Assembly: GCF_042665095.1 (NCBI RefSeq)
Contig: NZ_JBHTBV010000014.1
Direction: 5' to 3' (one strand)
DNA: 64,000 nucleotides
Origin: Gordonibacter pamelaeae
GTDB taxonomy: Bacteria > Actinomycetota > Coriobacteriia > Coriobacteriales > Eggerthellaceae
The notes beneath the pieces are model-generated. The model had not been told where the DNA came from. It saw only the letters and a program-made list of their open reading frames with translations, and made no database searches. Of this stretch, positions 15,858 to 26,300 are shown piece by piece. Position numbers and translations under genes: made by a program. Every line of letters begins with the position of its first letter. Position 1 is the first letter of the stretch.

Positions 15858-17813
15858 ATGGACGCGATGGAAAAGCGCTACCTGGAACTGCTCTCGCGAT
15901 CGTTTCCCACGGCTGCCAAGGCCTCGGCGGAGATCATCAACCTAAGCGCCATATTGAACCTGCCGAAGGGCACCGAGTTCTTCGCCTCGGACATCCACGG
16001 CGAGTACGAGGCGTTCTCGCACATCCTGCGCAACGGCTCGGGCTCCATCCGCCTCAAGATCGACGACGTGTTCGGCGACACGCTAAGCGATGCGGAGAAG
16101 CGCTCGCTCGCCACGCTCATCTACTACCCGCGCGAGAAGATGGAGCTTGAGCTGGCGGAAACCGACGACGCCCAGGCCTGGTACGAGGAGACGCTGCCGC
16201 GCCTCGTGGCCGTGTGCAAGCGCGCGGCGCAGAAGTACACGCGCTCGCGCGTGCGCAAGGCGCTGCCGGAGGACTTCGCCTACCTCATCGAGGAGCTCAT
16301 GACGGAGGATCGCGACGGCGTGGACAAGCGGGCCTACTACGCGGCCATCATCGACGCCGTCATCCGCACGGACCGCGTGGGCGCGCTCATCGAGGCGCTG
16401 TGCCTGCTCGTCCAGCGCCTCGCCATCGATCATTTGCACATCGTCGGCGACATCTACGACCGCGGGCCGTACCCGGACGTCATCATGGACGCGCTCGCGG
16501 GCTACCATTCGCTCGACATCCAGTGGGGCAACCACGACATCGTGTGGATGGGCGCCGCGCTCGGCCAGCGCGGCTGCATCGCGCACGTGGTGCGCAACTG
16601 CGCGCGCTACGGTAACCTGTCCATCCTGGAGGACGCCTACGGCATCAACATCCTGCCGCTCGCGGCGTTCGCGACGAGCGCCTACGCCGACGACCCCTGC
16701 GTCGGCTTCGGCCTCAAGGGCAGCCCCGACCTGCCGCCGCAGGAGCTGGAGATGAACGTCAAGATCCAGAAGGCCATGGCCATCCTCCAGTTCAAGGTGG
16801 AGGCCCAGCTCATCGACGAGAACCCCGGCTTCGGCCTTGAGGATCGCAAACTACTGGACAAGATCGACTACGAGCGCGGCACGGTGATGCTCGACGGCGT
16901 GGAGTACGCGCTCACCGACACGGTGTTCCCCACGGTGGGCCCGGCCGACCCCTACCGCCTCACACCCGAGGAAGAGGAGGTCATGCAGCGCCTCGAGCAG
17001 GCGTTCACCGGCTGCGAGAAGCTGCAGCGCCACATGCACTTCTTCCTGGAGGCGGGCAGCCTGTACAAGGTGTACAACGGCAGCCTGCTCTTCCATGCGT
17101 GCGTTCCGCTCAACGCCGACGGCTCGCTCATGGAGACGGACGTGTTCGGCGAGAAGCTCAAGGGCCGGGCGCTCTACGACGTCATGGAGCGCTACGTGCG
17201 CGCGGCGTTCAACGACCCTGACCCCGCGATGCGCAAGCGCGGCCGCGACCTTCTGTGGTACATGTGGCTGGGGGAGGGCTCGCCCCTGTTCGCGAAGAGC
17301 AAGATGGCCACGTTCGAGTTGTACCTCATCGCCGAGAAGGAGGCGCGCAAGGAGGTCAAGAACCCGTTCTACACCTATCTCAACGACGAGCAGGTGATGG
17401 CGGGCATCTTCGAGGACTTCGGGCTGGACCCCGAGACGTCGCGCATCGTGTGCGGGCACGTGCCGGTGAAGGTGAAGGACGGCGAGGACCCGGTGAAGTG
17501 CGGCGGGCGCGTGCTCACCATAGACGGCGGCTTCTCGAAGGCCTACCAGCCCACCACCGGCATCGCCGGCTACACGCTGATATCGAACTCGTACGGCTTC
17601 GTGCTGGCGGCGCACGAGCCCTTGGAGTCCGCCCAGGCCGCCGTGGAGCGGGAGCTGGACATCCACTCGTCGCGCAGCGTGGTGGAGCAGCCGGACAAGC
17701 GCACGCTGGTGGCCGACACCGACACCGGCGCCGAGCTGAAGCGGCAGATCGCGGAGTTGGAGCGCTTGCTTAGGGCGTACCGCACCGGCGAGATTGCCGA
17801 GGGCGCCAACTAG
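15858..17813 (+). CDS. fbp: Class III fructose-1,6-bisphosphatase
   Basis: The 651-residue protein matches the large Firmicutes-type (class III) FBPase, a metal-dependent enzyme making fructose-6-phosphate in gluconeogenesis. Metallophosphatase motifs are SDIHGEYEAFSHILRNG near residue 45, GDIYDRGPYPDVI near 200, WGNHDIVWMGAALG near 225, and a late HVPVK and DGGF. The ATG at 15858 follows GAGGAGGAT, which is better than the in-frame start at 15822. The gene stands alone, divergent from the phosphorelay operon and convergent with the second hybrid kinase. With the aldolase and DhaKL genes farther right it fits a metabolism centred on triose and hexose phosphates. Confidence 0.95.
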   Translation: MDAMEKRYLELLSRSFPTAAKASAEIINLSAILNLPKGTEFFASDIHGEYEAFSHILRNGSGSIRLKIDDVFGDTLSDAEKRSLATLIYYPREKMELELAETDDAQAWYEETLPRLVAVCKRAAQKYTRSRVRKALPEDFAYLIEELMTEDRDGVDKRAYYAAIIDAVIRTDRVGALIEALCLLVQRLAIDHLHIVGDIYDRGPYPDVIMDALAGYHSLDIQWGNHDIVWMGAALGQRGCIAHVVRNCARYGNLSILEDAYGINILPLAAFATSAYADDPCVGFGLKGSPDLPPQELEMNVKIQKAMAILQFKVEAQLIDENPGFGLEDRKLLDKIDYERGTVMLDGVEYALTDTVFPTVGPADPYRLTPEEEEVMQRLEQAFTGCEKLQRHMHFFLEAGSLYKVYNGSLLFHACVPLNADGSLMETDVFGEKLKGRALYDVMERYVRAAFNDPDPAMRKRGRDLLWYMWLGEGSPLFAKSKMATFELYLIAEKEARKEVKNPFYTYLNDEQVMAGIFEDFGLDPETSRIVCGHVPVKVKDGEDPVKCGGRVLTIDGGFSKAYQPTTGIAGYTLISNSYGFVLAAHEPLESAQAAVERELDIHSSRSVVEQPDKRTLVADTDTGAELKRQIAELERLLRAYRTGEIAEGAN

Positions 17814-17840
17814 AAGGCGGCAGCGCGGGCGTCGGCTGTC

Positions 17841-17863
17841 GGCGTGCCGGTCGGCACGACGCC
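17841..17863. terminator. Hairpin between convergent fbp and hybrid-kinase genes
   Basis: CGTGCCG (17843-17849) pairs with CGGCACG (17852-17858) around GT, and outer GGC/GCC bases can extend the stem. No T-tract follows on either strand. Its place between two convergent genes suggests a transcript end. Confidence 0.45.
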
Positions 17864-17876
17864 TTGCGCCTGCCCC

Positions 17877-20126
17877 TTACGGCTTCGCCAGGTACTCCTC
17901 GAGGATGCGCTTGAGCTTTGCCAGGTCGATGGGCTTGGTCATGAAGCCGTCCATGCCGGCGGCGAGGGCGCGCTCGCGGTCCTCGTTGAAGGCGTTGGCC
18001 GTCATGGCCACGATGGGCACGGGCTTGCGCCCGCCTGTGCGCTCTTGCTCGCGTATGGCGCGGGTTGCCTCGACGCCGCCCATGACCGGCATCTGCATGT
18101 CCATGAACACGAGGTCGTAGTATCCCTCCGGGGTGTTCGCCATGGCGTTGACGGCCTTCTGCCCGTTGATCGCCTGGTCGACGTCGGCGCCCAGGCCCTG
18201 AATGAGCTCCGTGGCTATCTCGAGGTTCAGCAGGTTGTCCTCCACCACCAGCACGCGTCCCTCAAGGTGCACCTCGGTTGGGGGGCAAGGGTTCTCGGCG
18301 GGGCCGCTCGGGTGGGAGAAAAGCTTCAGCACGTGGTGAAGGCGCGATTTGAACAGGGGCTTCGATACAAAAGCCGATACGCCGGCAGCACGCGCCTCCT
18401 CTTCTATCTCGTGCCAATCGTAGGCGGTCAGCAGCACGATGGGCGTGGAGTCGCCCACTTCCGAGCGGATGCGGCGGATGGTCTCGATGCCGTCCATGCC
18501 CGGCATGACCCAGTCCACGATGATGAAGCGGTAGTCATGCCCCTCATGGTGAGCGCGTTCGACCAGCGGCACGGCATCGAAGCCCGACGAGGCCGCGTCG
18601 CCGCACAGGCCGAGCTCGTCCAGGATAAGCAGCGTGCCCTCGATCACGTCCGGATCGTCGTCCACCAACAGCACGCGAGCTTCCTCCAGGCCTTCGAGGG
18701 AGAAGTCCTCCTCCTCGTCGAGGGGCTGGAGGGGCACCGTCATGATGAAGGTGGACCCCTCGCCCGGGGTGCTTTCCACCTCGATGGAGCCTCCCATCAT
18801 GTCCACGACGTTCTTCGTGATGGCCATGCCCAAACCGGTGCCCTCGATCCGCTTCGTGGCGTCGCTCTCCTCCCGCTCGAAGGGGTCGAACAGGCGCTCC
18901 AGGAATTCCGGCGACATGCCCAGGCCCGTGTCCTGCACCACGAAGCGGTAGTCGTGGCAGCCGGGCCTGTGCGACGGCCTCTCGCTCAACGAGAGGCGGA
19001 TCGACCCGCCGTCGGGCGTGTACTTGACGGCGTTGCTCACCAGGTTGATGAGCGCTTGGTTCAGCCTCATGGCATCGCCCACCACGTTTTCCTGCTGAAT
19101 GGTGCCCAAGGTGATGTCGAGCGACAGGTTCTTCGCCTTGGCCTGGGGCTGGGCGATGGCGATGACCCCGTTGACGAAGTCGGGGAAGCTGAAGCGGTCC
19201 TCGTTGAGGACGATCTTGCCGCTTTCTATCTTGCCCATGTCCAACACGTCGTTGATGAGGCTTAGAAGGTGCCGCGATGACGACTGGATGCGGTCGAGGC
19301 AGGCGGCCATGCGCTCGGGCTCGTGCAGGTGGGCCTTCGCGATGGTGGTGAGGCCGACGATGGCGTTCATGGGCGTGCGGATGTCGTGGGACATGTTGGA
19401 GAGGAACTGCGACTTCGCGGCGCTGGCGATTTGCGCGAGGGAGAGCGCTTCCCGCAGGTCGGCCTTGAGGCGGTCCTCCCGTTTGCGGTTGCGGTACATG
19501 AGCGCAAGGTACACTGCCAGCGACACGGCCACCCCTGCCATGAGCACCACCGCCCAGCCTACTGTTTGCCGCCCCCTGTCCGTTACCACGTTGTAGAGCT
19601 GCCCCACCGCCTCGGTCGACTCGTCCAAGATGCCCGAGTTTATACGCAGGAGGTCGTTCACGGCCGGATCGATGGTGTTGTTCACGAAGGCTGCAATCTG
19701 CTCGTCGGTTGCGCTGGCGTTGCGGCACAGGGCAACGTACTCCTTTTGCATGGTGTCGAGGGACTCGTAGCCTTGCTCCAGCTTGCGGGCGGCGTCGAGG
19801 TCGGCGTCGTGCGCGGCGGCTATGAAAGATATCTTCTCGTGCAAGTCGGCGTCGGCTGCGGCATAGGAGCGCTCGATGTCGTCGATAGCGCTTTCTGCAC
19901 GTGCGAACAGCGGCCGGTCGGCAAGGGTTCGGCACTGCACGAGCAGCGTCTCCACGCGCCCTGCCGCCACGGACACGGGGTAGGGGCCGTTCTTGGTGCG
20001 GTCTACCTGGGAGCCTATGGTCATCATGTTGTTGATGGTTATTGCGAAGAGCAACGTCATCAATGAGGTCAGGATGATGGCGGTAAATCTGGACAGCCAG
20101 GTTGATGCGCTCGTGCTCTGCTTCAT
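17877..20126 (-). CDS. Orphan hybrid histidine kinase with two receiver domains (749 aa)
   Basis: Transmembrane helices at about residues 12-34 and 192-212 flank a helical extracytoplasmic domain of about 155 residues, similar in style to four-helix-bundle sensors. HisKA carries NMSHDIRTPMNAIVG with the His near residue 246. HATPase motifs are NLVSNAVKYTP, DTGLGM and GTGLGMAITKNVVD. Two receivers follow: IIVDWVMPGMDG and VFMDMQMPVMGG, both with the acceptor Asp. No response regulator or Hpt gene is adjacent, so the downstream partner is unknown; the Hpt protein at 15182-15550 is a candidate by proximity. The ATG follows GAGGGGAC. Confidence 0.92.
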   Translation of the reverse strand: MKQSTSASTWLSRFTAIILTSLMTLLFAITINNMMTIGSQVDRTKNGPYPVSVAAGRVETLLVQCRTLADRPLFARAESAIDDIERSYAAADADLHEKISFIAAAHDADLDAARKLEQGYESLDTMQKEYVALCRNASATDEQIAAFVNNTIDPAVNDLLRINSGILDESTEAVGQLYNVVTDRGRQTVGWAVVLMAGVAVSLAVYLALMYRNRKREDRLKADLREALSLAQIASAAKSQFLSNMSHDIRTPMNAIVGLTTIAKAHLHEPERMAACLDRIQSSSRHLLSLINDVLDMGKIESGKIVLNEDRFSFPDFVNGVIAIAQPQAKAKNLSLDITLGTIQQENVVGDAMRLNQALINLVSNAVKYTPDGGSIRLSLSERPSHRPGCHDYRFVVQDTGLGMSPEFLERLFDPFEREESDATKRIEGTGLGMAITKNVVDMMGGSIEVESTPGEGSTFIMTVPLQPLDEEEDFSLEGLEEARVLLVDDDPDVIEGTLLILDELGLCGDAASSGFDAVPLVERAHHEGHDYRFIIVDWVMPGMDGIETIRRIRSEVGDSTPIVLLTAYDWHEIEEEARAAGVSAFVSKPLFKSRLHHVLKLFSHPSGPAENPCPPTEVHLEGRVLVVEDNLLNLEIATELIQGLGADVDQAINGQKAVNAMANTPEGYYDLVFMDMQMPVMGGVEATRAIREQERTGGRKPVPIVAMTANAFNEDRERALAAGMDGFMTKPIDLAKLKRILEEYLAKP

Positions 20127-20372
20127 AACGTCGTCCCCTCTACGCGCGCGTTCAGGCGCGGAGGTGCGGCTCTCCGTGCTTGAAGGTCGATCACGTTATC
20201 ATGATTGGCAAGGTGATAGACACATGGTAGCACGCGCACTGTTTCGACAGGGGCCTTGTGGGGGATTTCGCGCTCCGCCGCAGGCGAAACGGGGGCTGCG
20301 AGGGCGATTGACCCTCGGCGCTGCGAGGGCGCTCCCATAGAGCACAGGTTCTTGGCATCGGGGTGGGCAGAA

Positions 20373-20558
20373 TACGGTAATGAATTCAGGAATTTTTCTC
20401 GATATTTTACCGATCTTTGCGGTTTCCCGCTCGAAATCCGCGATTTGACCGCCTGATGACCGGTTTCGGGTCGGAATTGCGCCTTCGGGAAGGATTTCGG
20501 CGCGTTTCTCGCCCGATACGGTAAAATATCGGAAATTTCTCTCGATTTTATTACCGTA
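20373..20558 (+). repeat. Pair of 40-bp TACGGTAAT...ATTACCGTA palindromes (copy B)
   Basis: Units lie at 20373-20412 and 20517-20558. The first reads TACGGTAATGAATTCAGGAA at its left and ends ATTTTACCG. The second starts TACGGTAAAATATCGG and ends TTATTACCGTA. Both are A/T-rich islands. They match the two units of copy A on the other strand. The second unit ends 20 bp before the start codon of the nuclease-like gene at 20579, so a promoter or operator role is possible. The 20127-20372 stretch to the left has no gene; it carries the sequence GCTGCGAGGGCG twice. Confidence 0.75.
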
Positions 20559-20578
20559 TTCCGAGAAAGGGGCGCGGT

Positions 20579-21415
20579 ATGATCTTCCAGCAGCTTGAAA
20601 GCGCCCTCGCCCAGCTCCAGGAGGCGCGTGCGCGCTACGGGTTCGAGCTCGAGGAGATGCCCGACGGCAAGCTCGTCCATGTGAAGGCGGCCGACGGCGA
20701 GCGCTACTACGTTGAGGTGCGCGATGGCGAGCGCGCCGTGCGGCGCGGCATCACGCGGCGGCCGGAGCTCGTGGCGACCTACGCGCGCAAGGAGTACCTG
20801 CGCAAGGCCTTGGCCGTCATCGACCACGACGTGCGCACGCTCGAGCGCGCCGTGCGCCGCTACAGGCGCTTCGACCCCGAGGAAGTGGTGGGAAGCCTGT
20901 CCTCGGCTTACCGGGACCTGCCCCTCGACGCGTTCTACCATCCCCTTGTGGACATGGTGGCCCTCTCCCTCGACGCGACCGACGAGCAGCGCATCGCCTC
21001 CCATGCGCAATGGGGCATCCAGGAGCTCGAGCCGAGCGGCTACCTGTCCGAGGGCCGCACCCTGCGCACGTCGCGGGGCGAGCGCATGCGTTCGAAAGCC
21101 GGGGTCCTCATCGCCGAGACGCTCTACAGCTACGGGATCCCCTTCCGCTACGAGCAGGAGCTCCAGGTGGGCCACATGACCTTCCATCCCGACTTCACGT
21201 TCGAGGGCGCGGGCGGCAAGGAGTTCTACCTGGAATTCTGCGGTATGATGGACGACCCGGCCTACGTCGAGAGCCACAAGCGCAAGCGCAGTGCCTACGA
21301 GGCGGCGGGCATCGTGGAATGGCGCAACATCATCTACCTCTATGCGAGCGGGAACGATATGGACATGATGCGCGTCGACAGCGTCGTGCGCACCCTTGTC
21401 GTCCCCTGGCTTTGA
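20579..21415 (+). CDS. Hypothetical protein with a PD-(D/E)XK nuclease-like C-terminal region
   Basis: The 278-residue protein is not one I can name. The first half is helical and charged (LQEARARYGFELEEMPDGK, TYARKEYLRKALAVIDHDVR). The second half has the order RYEQELQVGHMTFHPDFTF, then FYLEFCGMMDDPAYVESHKR and KRSAYEAAGI. A glutamate, then PD, then E-x-(C/K) next to beta-strand-like residues resembles the PD-(D/E)XK nuclease core, but the usual lysine is replaced. An A/T-rich palindrome pair lies immediately upstream. It converges on the SulP gene with 5 bp between stops. A mobile or regulatory role linked to the palindromes is inference. Confidence 0.65.
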   Translation: MIFQQLESALAQLQEARARYGFELEEMPDGKLVHVKAADGERYYVEVRDGERAVRRGITRRPELVATYARKEYLRKALAVIDHDVRTLERAVRRYRRFDPEEVVGSLSSAYRDLPLDAFYHPLVDMVALSLDATDEQRIASHAQWGIQELEPSGYLSEGRTLRTSRGERMRSKAGVLIAETLYSYGIPFRYEQELQVGHMTFHPDFTFEGAGGKEFYLEFCGMMDDPAYVESHKRKRSAYEAAGIVEWRNIIYLYASGNDMDMMRVDSVVRTLVVPWL

Positions 21416-21420
21416 GCCGC

Positions 21421-23097
21421 CTACGCCGCCTTCCTCTCCTCGCCCAGAAGCTCGCGCGCGTAGGCTATGGCATCGTCGATGTTGGCGCGGAAGTGGTCCT
21501 CGCCCACGAGGTCCACGAAGCCTGCGCGGCGCATGGTCTTCATCGGTTGCTCGTTCGCGTGCGAGAAGATGAGGCTGACGCCGTTCTCGCGGCAGTACTC
21601 GTAGAGGTTCTCGAGCGCGTTCATGCCCGTCGAGTCGAGCGAGGGCACGCCGCGCATGCGGATGATCAGGTACTTCGTGAACTCCTTGACCGAGATGTCG
21701 GAGATGCGGTCCGACATGCCGAAGAACATGGGGCCGTTGATCTCGTACACGCGCACGCTCGCGGGCAGCTCGCGCAGGTGCGTGACCTCCGAGTCCTCGT
21801 CGCAGTAGTACTTCCAGCCGCGCACCTCGGTCTCCTCGCTCACGGTCTTCATGAACAGGACGACCGTGATCAGCATGCCCACGCCTATGGCCACCACCAG
21901 GTCGAACACGACGGTGAGCGCGAAGGTGAGCAGCAGCGTGGCCACCGCGCCGCGCGAGGCCGTCCTGCACAGGTGCACGAAGTTGCGCCAGCCCGACATG
22001 TTGTAGGCCACGTGCAGCAGGATGGCCGCGATGGTGGGCATGGGGATGAGCGCGGCGTAGGGCATGAAGAACACCAGGACGGCGAGCAGCACGAGCGCGT
22101 GGGTCATGCCGGCCACGGGGGTGCGGCCGCCGTTCTTGACGTTCGCCGCGGTGCGGGCGATGGCGCCGGTGGCGGGGATGCCGCCGAACAGCGCCGAGCC
22201 GATGTTGCCCACGCCCTGCGCCACCAGCTCCATGTTGCTGCGGTGGTGCGAGCTGATCATGCTGTCGGCCACGACGCAGGACAGAAGCGACTCGATGGCC
22301 GCCAGGATGGCGATGGTGATGCCGTTCGGCAGCTGGTCGCTTAGCAGCTCAACGCTTAGCTGGGGAACGTGGAGCGCGGGCAGGCTGCTGCTGATGGTGT
22401 ACAGGTCGCCGATGGTGCTTGCCTGCATGCCAAGGCCGCTCACCATGGCGACGCCCGCGACGAGCGCCACCAGTGACCCGGGGATGCGCGCGCTCACCTT
22501 GGGCCACACGAAGAGGATGGCCAGGCACACCGCGCCCACGGCGAGGGCCTGCCAGTTCGCCGTGCCGATGTTCTGGGCGACGGCCTGCAGCTTGTCCATG
22601 GTCTCGACGGTGGGGGTGCCGGCGGGGAATGCCAGGCCGGCGAAATCCTTCACCTGGCCGATGACGAGGGTCACGGCGATGCCCGCCGTGAAGCCCGTGG
22701 TGATGGTGTAGGGGACGAAGCGGATGAGGGACCCCAGCTTGAAGAAGCCCATCAGCATGAGCAGCACGCCGGCGATGATAGTGGCCGCGACCAGGCCGTC
22801 TACGCCGTCGGTTGCCACGATGCCCGCCACGATGGTGGCGAACGCCGCCGTGGGCCCCGAGATCTGCACGCGGCTGCCGCCGAGGAAGGCGATGAGGAAC
22901 CCGGCGACGATGGCCGTGTAGAGCCCCTGCTCGGGGCTCACGCCCGACGCGATGGCGAGCGCGATGGACAGGGGCAGCGCCACCACGGCCACCATGACGC
23001 CCGACACGAGGTCCTTGGGCAGCTGCCGCTTGAGCTCTTCTTTGCTGGAGTGCTTGATGATGCTGAAAAGTATCGGTTTGATCTTGTCGCGTTGCAT
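21421..23097 (-). CDS. SulP-family anion transporter with C-terminal STAS domain
   Basis: The 558-residue protein has about 11-12 hydrophobic helices and SulP motifs: GVMVAVVALPLSIALAIASG, PEQGLYTAIVAGFL and GGSRVQISGPTAAFATIVAG. The C-terminal STAS domain is seen in ISVKEFTKYLIIRMRGVPSL and DSTGMNALENLYEYC. SulP proteins move sulfate, bicarbonate or other anions across the cytoplasmic membrane; the substrate cannot be assigned. It starts at ATG 23097, just downstream of an intrinsic terminator that isolates it from the signalling operon to its right. Confidence 0.93.
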   Translation of the reverse strand: MQRDKIKPILFSIIKHSSKEELKRQLPKDLVSGVMVAVVALPLSIALAIASGVSPEQGLYTAIVAGFLIAFLGGSRVQISGPTAAFATIVAGIVATDGVDGLVAATIIAGVLLMLMGFFKLGSLIRFVPYTITTGFTAGIAVTLVIGQVKDFAGLAFPAGTPTVETMDKLQAVAQNIGTANWQALAVGAVCLAILFVWPKVSARIPGSLVALVAGVAMVSGLGMQASTIGDLYTISSSLPALHVPQLSVELLSDQLPNGITIAILAAIESLLSCVVADSMISSHHRSNMELVAQGVGNIGSALFGGIPATGAIARTAANVKNGGRTPVAGMTHALVLLAVLVFFMPYAALIPMPTIAAILLHVAYNMSGWRNFVHLCRTASRGAVATLLLTFALTVVFDLVVAIGVGMLITVVLFMKTVSEETEVRGWKYYCDEDSEVTHLRELPASVRVYEINGPMFFGMSDRISDISVKEFTKYLIIRMRGVPSLDSTGMNALENLYEYCRENGVSLIFSHANEQPMKTMRRAGFVDLVGEDHFRANIDDAIAYARELLGEERKAA

Positions 23098-23136
23098 GTC
23101 CTGCTCTTCTGGTCATAGGTCCGCCCAGCGCGCGCG

Positions 23137-23176
23137 AAAAAGCGCTCCGTCCAGGTTGGAGGCCCGGACGGAGCGC
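23137..23176 (-). terminator. Rho-independent terminator of the kinase-GGDEF operon
   Basis: On the minus strand GCGCTCCGTCC (23176-23166) pairs with GGACGGAGCGC (23152-23142) and is followed directly by TTTTT (23141-23137). This 11-bp GC-rich stem with a T-tract is a textbook intrinsic terminator. It ends transcripts from 28305-23323 and separates them from the SulP gene. Confidence 0.85.
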
Positions 23177-23322
23177 GAGCGAATTCTATACGGTTGGATG
23201 CGGTGTGTACGGTCGTTTCGCACCCATTATACCGCTGGATAACAGGTAGGTTACAAAATGAGCAGAAATATAGACTTCGCCAAGAGGGGCGCCTACAGCA
23301 GCCTGGCGCGTCGCAGTCCTTC

Positions 23323-26300
23323 TCAGGGGGTCCTCGTGTAGGAGTAGTGGTCCTTGCTGCCCCTCTTGATGCGGTACATGGCCTGGTCGGCGCCGGTGAG
23401 CAGGCTGTCTTCGTCCTGGCTGTCGCGGGGGAACAGGCTCACGCCGATGCTCGCGGTCAGGTGGACGGTGACGTTCTCGTCCAGGGGGAAGGGCCTCCTT
23501 ATCTCGCCAAGGATACGCTCGCAGGCTTGCTCCACCGCCTCGTCGTCCTCGATGTCGGGCAACAGCAGGACGAACTCGTCGCCGCCCATGCGGGACACGG
23601 TGTCGATGTTGCGCACGGATCGCCGCAGCCGCCTCGCCGACTCCTCGAGCACCGCGTCGCCCTTCTCGTGCCCGTAGGTGTCGTTCACTTCCTTGAACCC
23701 GTCCAGATCCAGGTAGAGCACCGCGAGCATCCTCTTGCCCGCTTCGGCCTCCCGCAGTGAGCGCGAGAATATCTGCTGGAACAGCCGGCGGTTGGGGAGT
23801 CCGGTCAGCGCGTCGTAGTTCGCCAGGTAGGCAAGCTTCTCCTCGGCCTCCCGGCGCACCTTGATCTCCTCGCGGAGCGCCTTGGTGCGCTCGTCCACCA
23901 GGAACCGCAGGTGCTCGTAGAGGTACGCGTTCTCCAGCGAGATTGCCAGCTGCGCCGCGATGGGCGCGAGATGCTCCTCGCGGCGCCGGTCGAAGACGCC
24001 GGCAGCCAGGTTGTTCTCCAGGTACAGGATGCCCTTGAGCTCGCCTTTGCTCTGGACGGGCATGCACAGCACCGACTTGCAGCGGCTCTCGCGGATGTGG
24101 GCCTCCTTGCCGTACAGCCGCGAGCGCTCCCCGTCGTCGAGGATGATGGTCTCGGCGGTGCGCTCGACGAACGGGACGATGCCGAGCGGCACGTCCGCGT
24201 CCGTCGCGGGCCGCCTGGAAATGACGCAGGAGTCGGCCGCGCCGGAATGGCTCTCCGCCTGTATCTCGTAGCCGGAGTCCGTTTTCGCCAGGAAGTAGAT
24301 GTTCTGCGCCCCCGCGCACTCCAGGAGGCTGTACATGAGCTTCTCCAGGATGCCCTCCAGCTCCAGCTCCTCCGAGATGGCCTGGGAGGCCCGCAGCACG
24401 GAGCGCAGGTCGAGCGATGCGGTGGTGCGCACGGACTCCTCGGTCAGCACGAGGCGCGTCTCAACCCCCTCGCCGCTTGCGAGCTCCGGATGGTCATGCC
24501 GCATCTGCGCGCACTTGCCCTCGGCTCCCCACGATCCGAAGAGGCGGTAGGCTTCCCGCAGGTAATGGCCCTCGGCCGACGGCACGCCCAGCTGCTCGTA
24601 GCGCTGGGCCGCCATGTCGCAGGCGATGGCGTGGTGCAGAACCCGCCGGTTCCCCTCCGCGGCCCCGAGCGCGCGGTCGTACAGGCGCAGCGCCTCGGGC
24701 ACGCGTCCCGCCAAGGCGGCGCGCTCGGCCTCGATCAGCAGGTGAAGGTGTCCGAAATTGCAGAACGCGTCGGCGCTGCGCGCCTCGAGCCATGCCTGGT
24801 TGTCGGCGAGGGTGCGCAGGAGCCCTTCCCGCGTCTCCGGCAGGCCCGCGTCCTCGCTGCCCTCCAGCACCTTGCACAGCGACAGCGAGTACAGGAAGTT
24901 GTGGAGCGCCACGGGGTAGAAGCTCGACACGTGGGACAGGAGCGGAACCGCGTCGCGGCACAGCCGGTAGGCCGAGCGGTAGTCCCGGTAGACGACGGCC
25001 GTGAAGGCGCGCAGCACGTGGTGGTAGCACAGGGCCTGCCGGTTGGTCGAGCAGGCGGCCACATGCTCGCGCTCGGAGAAGCCGTCCCCGTCGAAGCTGC
25101 CGGTGAGCGAGAGCTCGCCGCGCAGGCTCCGGCACAGCTGCTGGAAGCCGAGGAACGTGCCCATCGCATGGCGGTTGCCGGTCTTGTTCGCGTACTTGAC
25201 GGCCGCTTCCACCTCGCACCAGAGCTCGTCTGCGTGCGACGAGGTTTCCATGACGGCCATGAGCAGGCCGTAGTATCCGTAGCAGGCGTACTCGAAGTCG
25301 CCCATCTGGGCGTTGCCGACGATGGATTCCCGCGCATAGGAGATGCCGTTGGCCACGTCCTCGACCCAATGGCAGGTGTGGAGCGGGAACATGCAGTAGA
25401 TGCCGTAGACGACCTCCCGGCAGCGGTTCCGCTCGGCCACGCGCATCGCCGAGCGGAACGCCTCGTAGGCGGTGCGGTAGTCTCCGCGCAGCGCGCCGAA
25501 GGGCATCATGAGGTTGGTGCACATTTGCAGGCCGTGCGGGGTGTGGCCGTTCCGGATCAGGCGCCGCACGGCTGCGATCACCGTCCAGTAGGAGAGGCTG
25601 GCGTCGAAGAAGATCGTGGGGCCGCACAGGCGGCACAGCAGCTTCGCGATGGCGGCCTCTGCCGGGTCACCGGCTTCGTGGAGGTCCGGGTTGCCGCCGC
25701 GCGCGAGCGATTCGAGCTCGCGGTAGAGCAGGTCGATCTCCTGCTCCAGCACCTGCGTGAAGTTCTCGCGCGGAAAGGGGACCCCCAGCCGCTCCAGCAG
25801 CGCGAGGCCCAGCTCGAAGGCCTCCTCGTACCGGCTGCCGTTGGAGAGGCTCGTTATCTGCAAACAGCAGCTGTCCACGAGCTCGACCGGGTCGTCCAGC
25901 ATGGCTTCGAGCGTCAGGTAGGCCCGGTCGCATTCGTCGGGCTTCACCAGGTTGCACAGCACGGCGTGGTGCTCGACGAGCACCTGCACGAGGAGCTCCC
26001 TCCCGTCCTCCTCGTGCAGGTCGGGCTGCGCGAGGCGCAGTTCCAGGTAGCGCTCCGCCGTGTCGAAGGCCGAGACGAGCCCGCAGCGATGCGCCGCCTT
26101 CAGCAGGGTCTCCTGGACGTGGCGCCTCTCCCGCCCGTCGGCCGCCTCGCCGAGGCCCTTCGCGTAGTGGTCCGCGATGTCGAACAGGCGCTCCTCCGGA
26201 TCGTTTTCGCTCGCCGCCTGCTCCTCGTGGCGTTTGCCCAGCAGGTAGTGGACCCGCGCGCGATCCTCCGCGGGCAGGGCGGTGTAGAACACCTGTTGGA

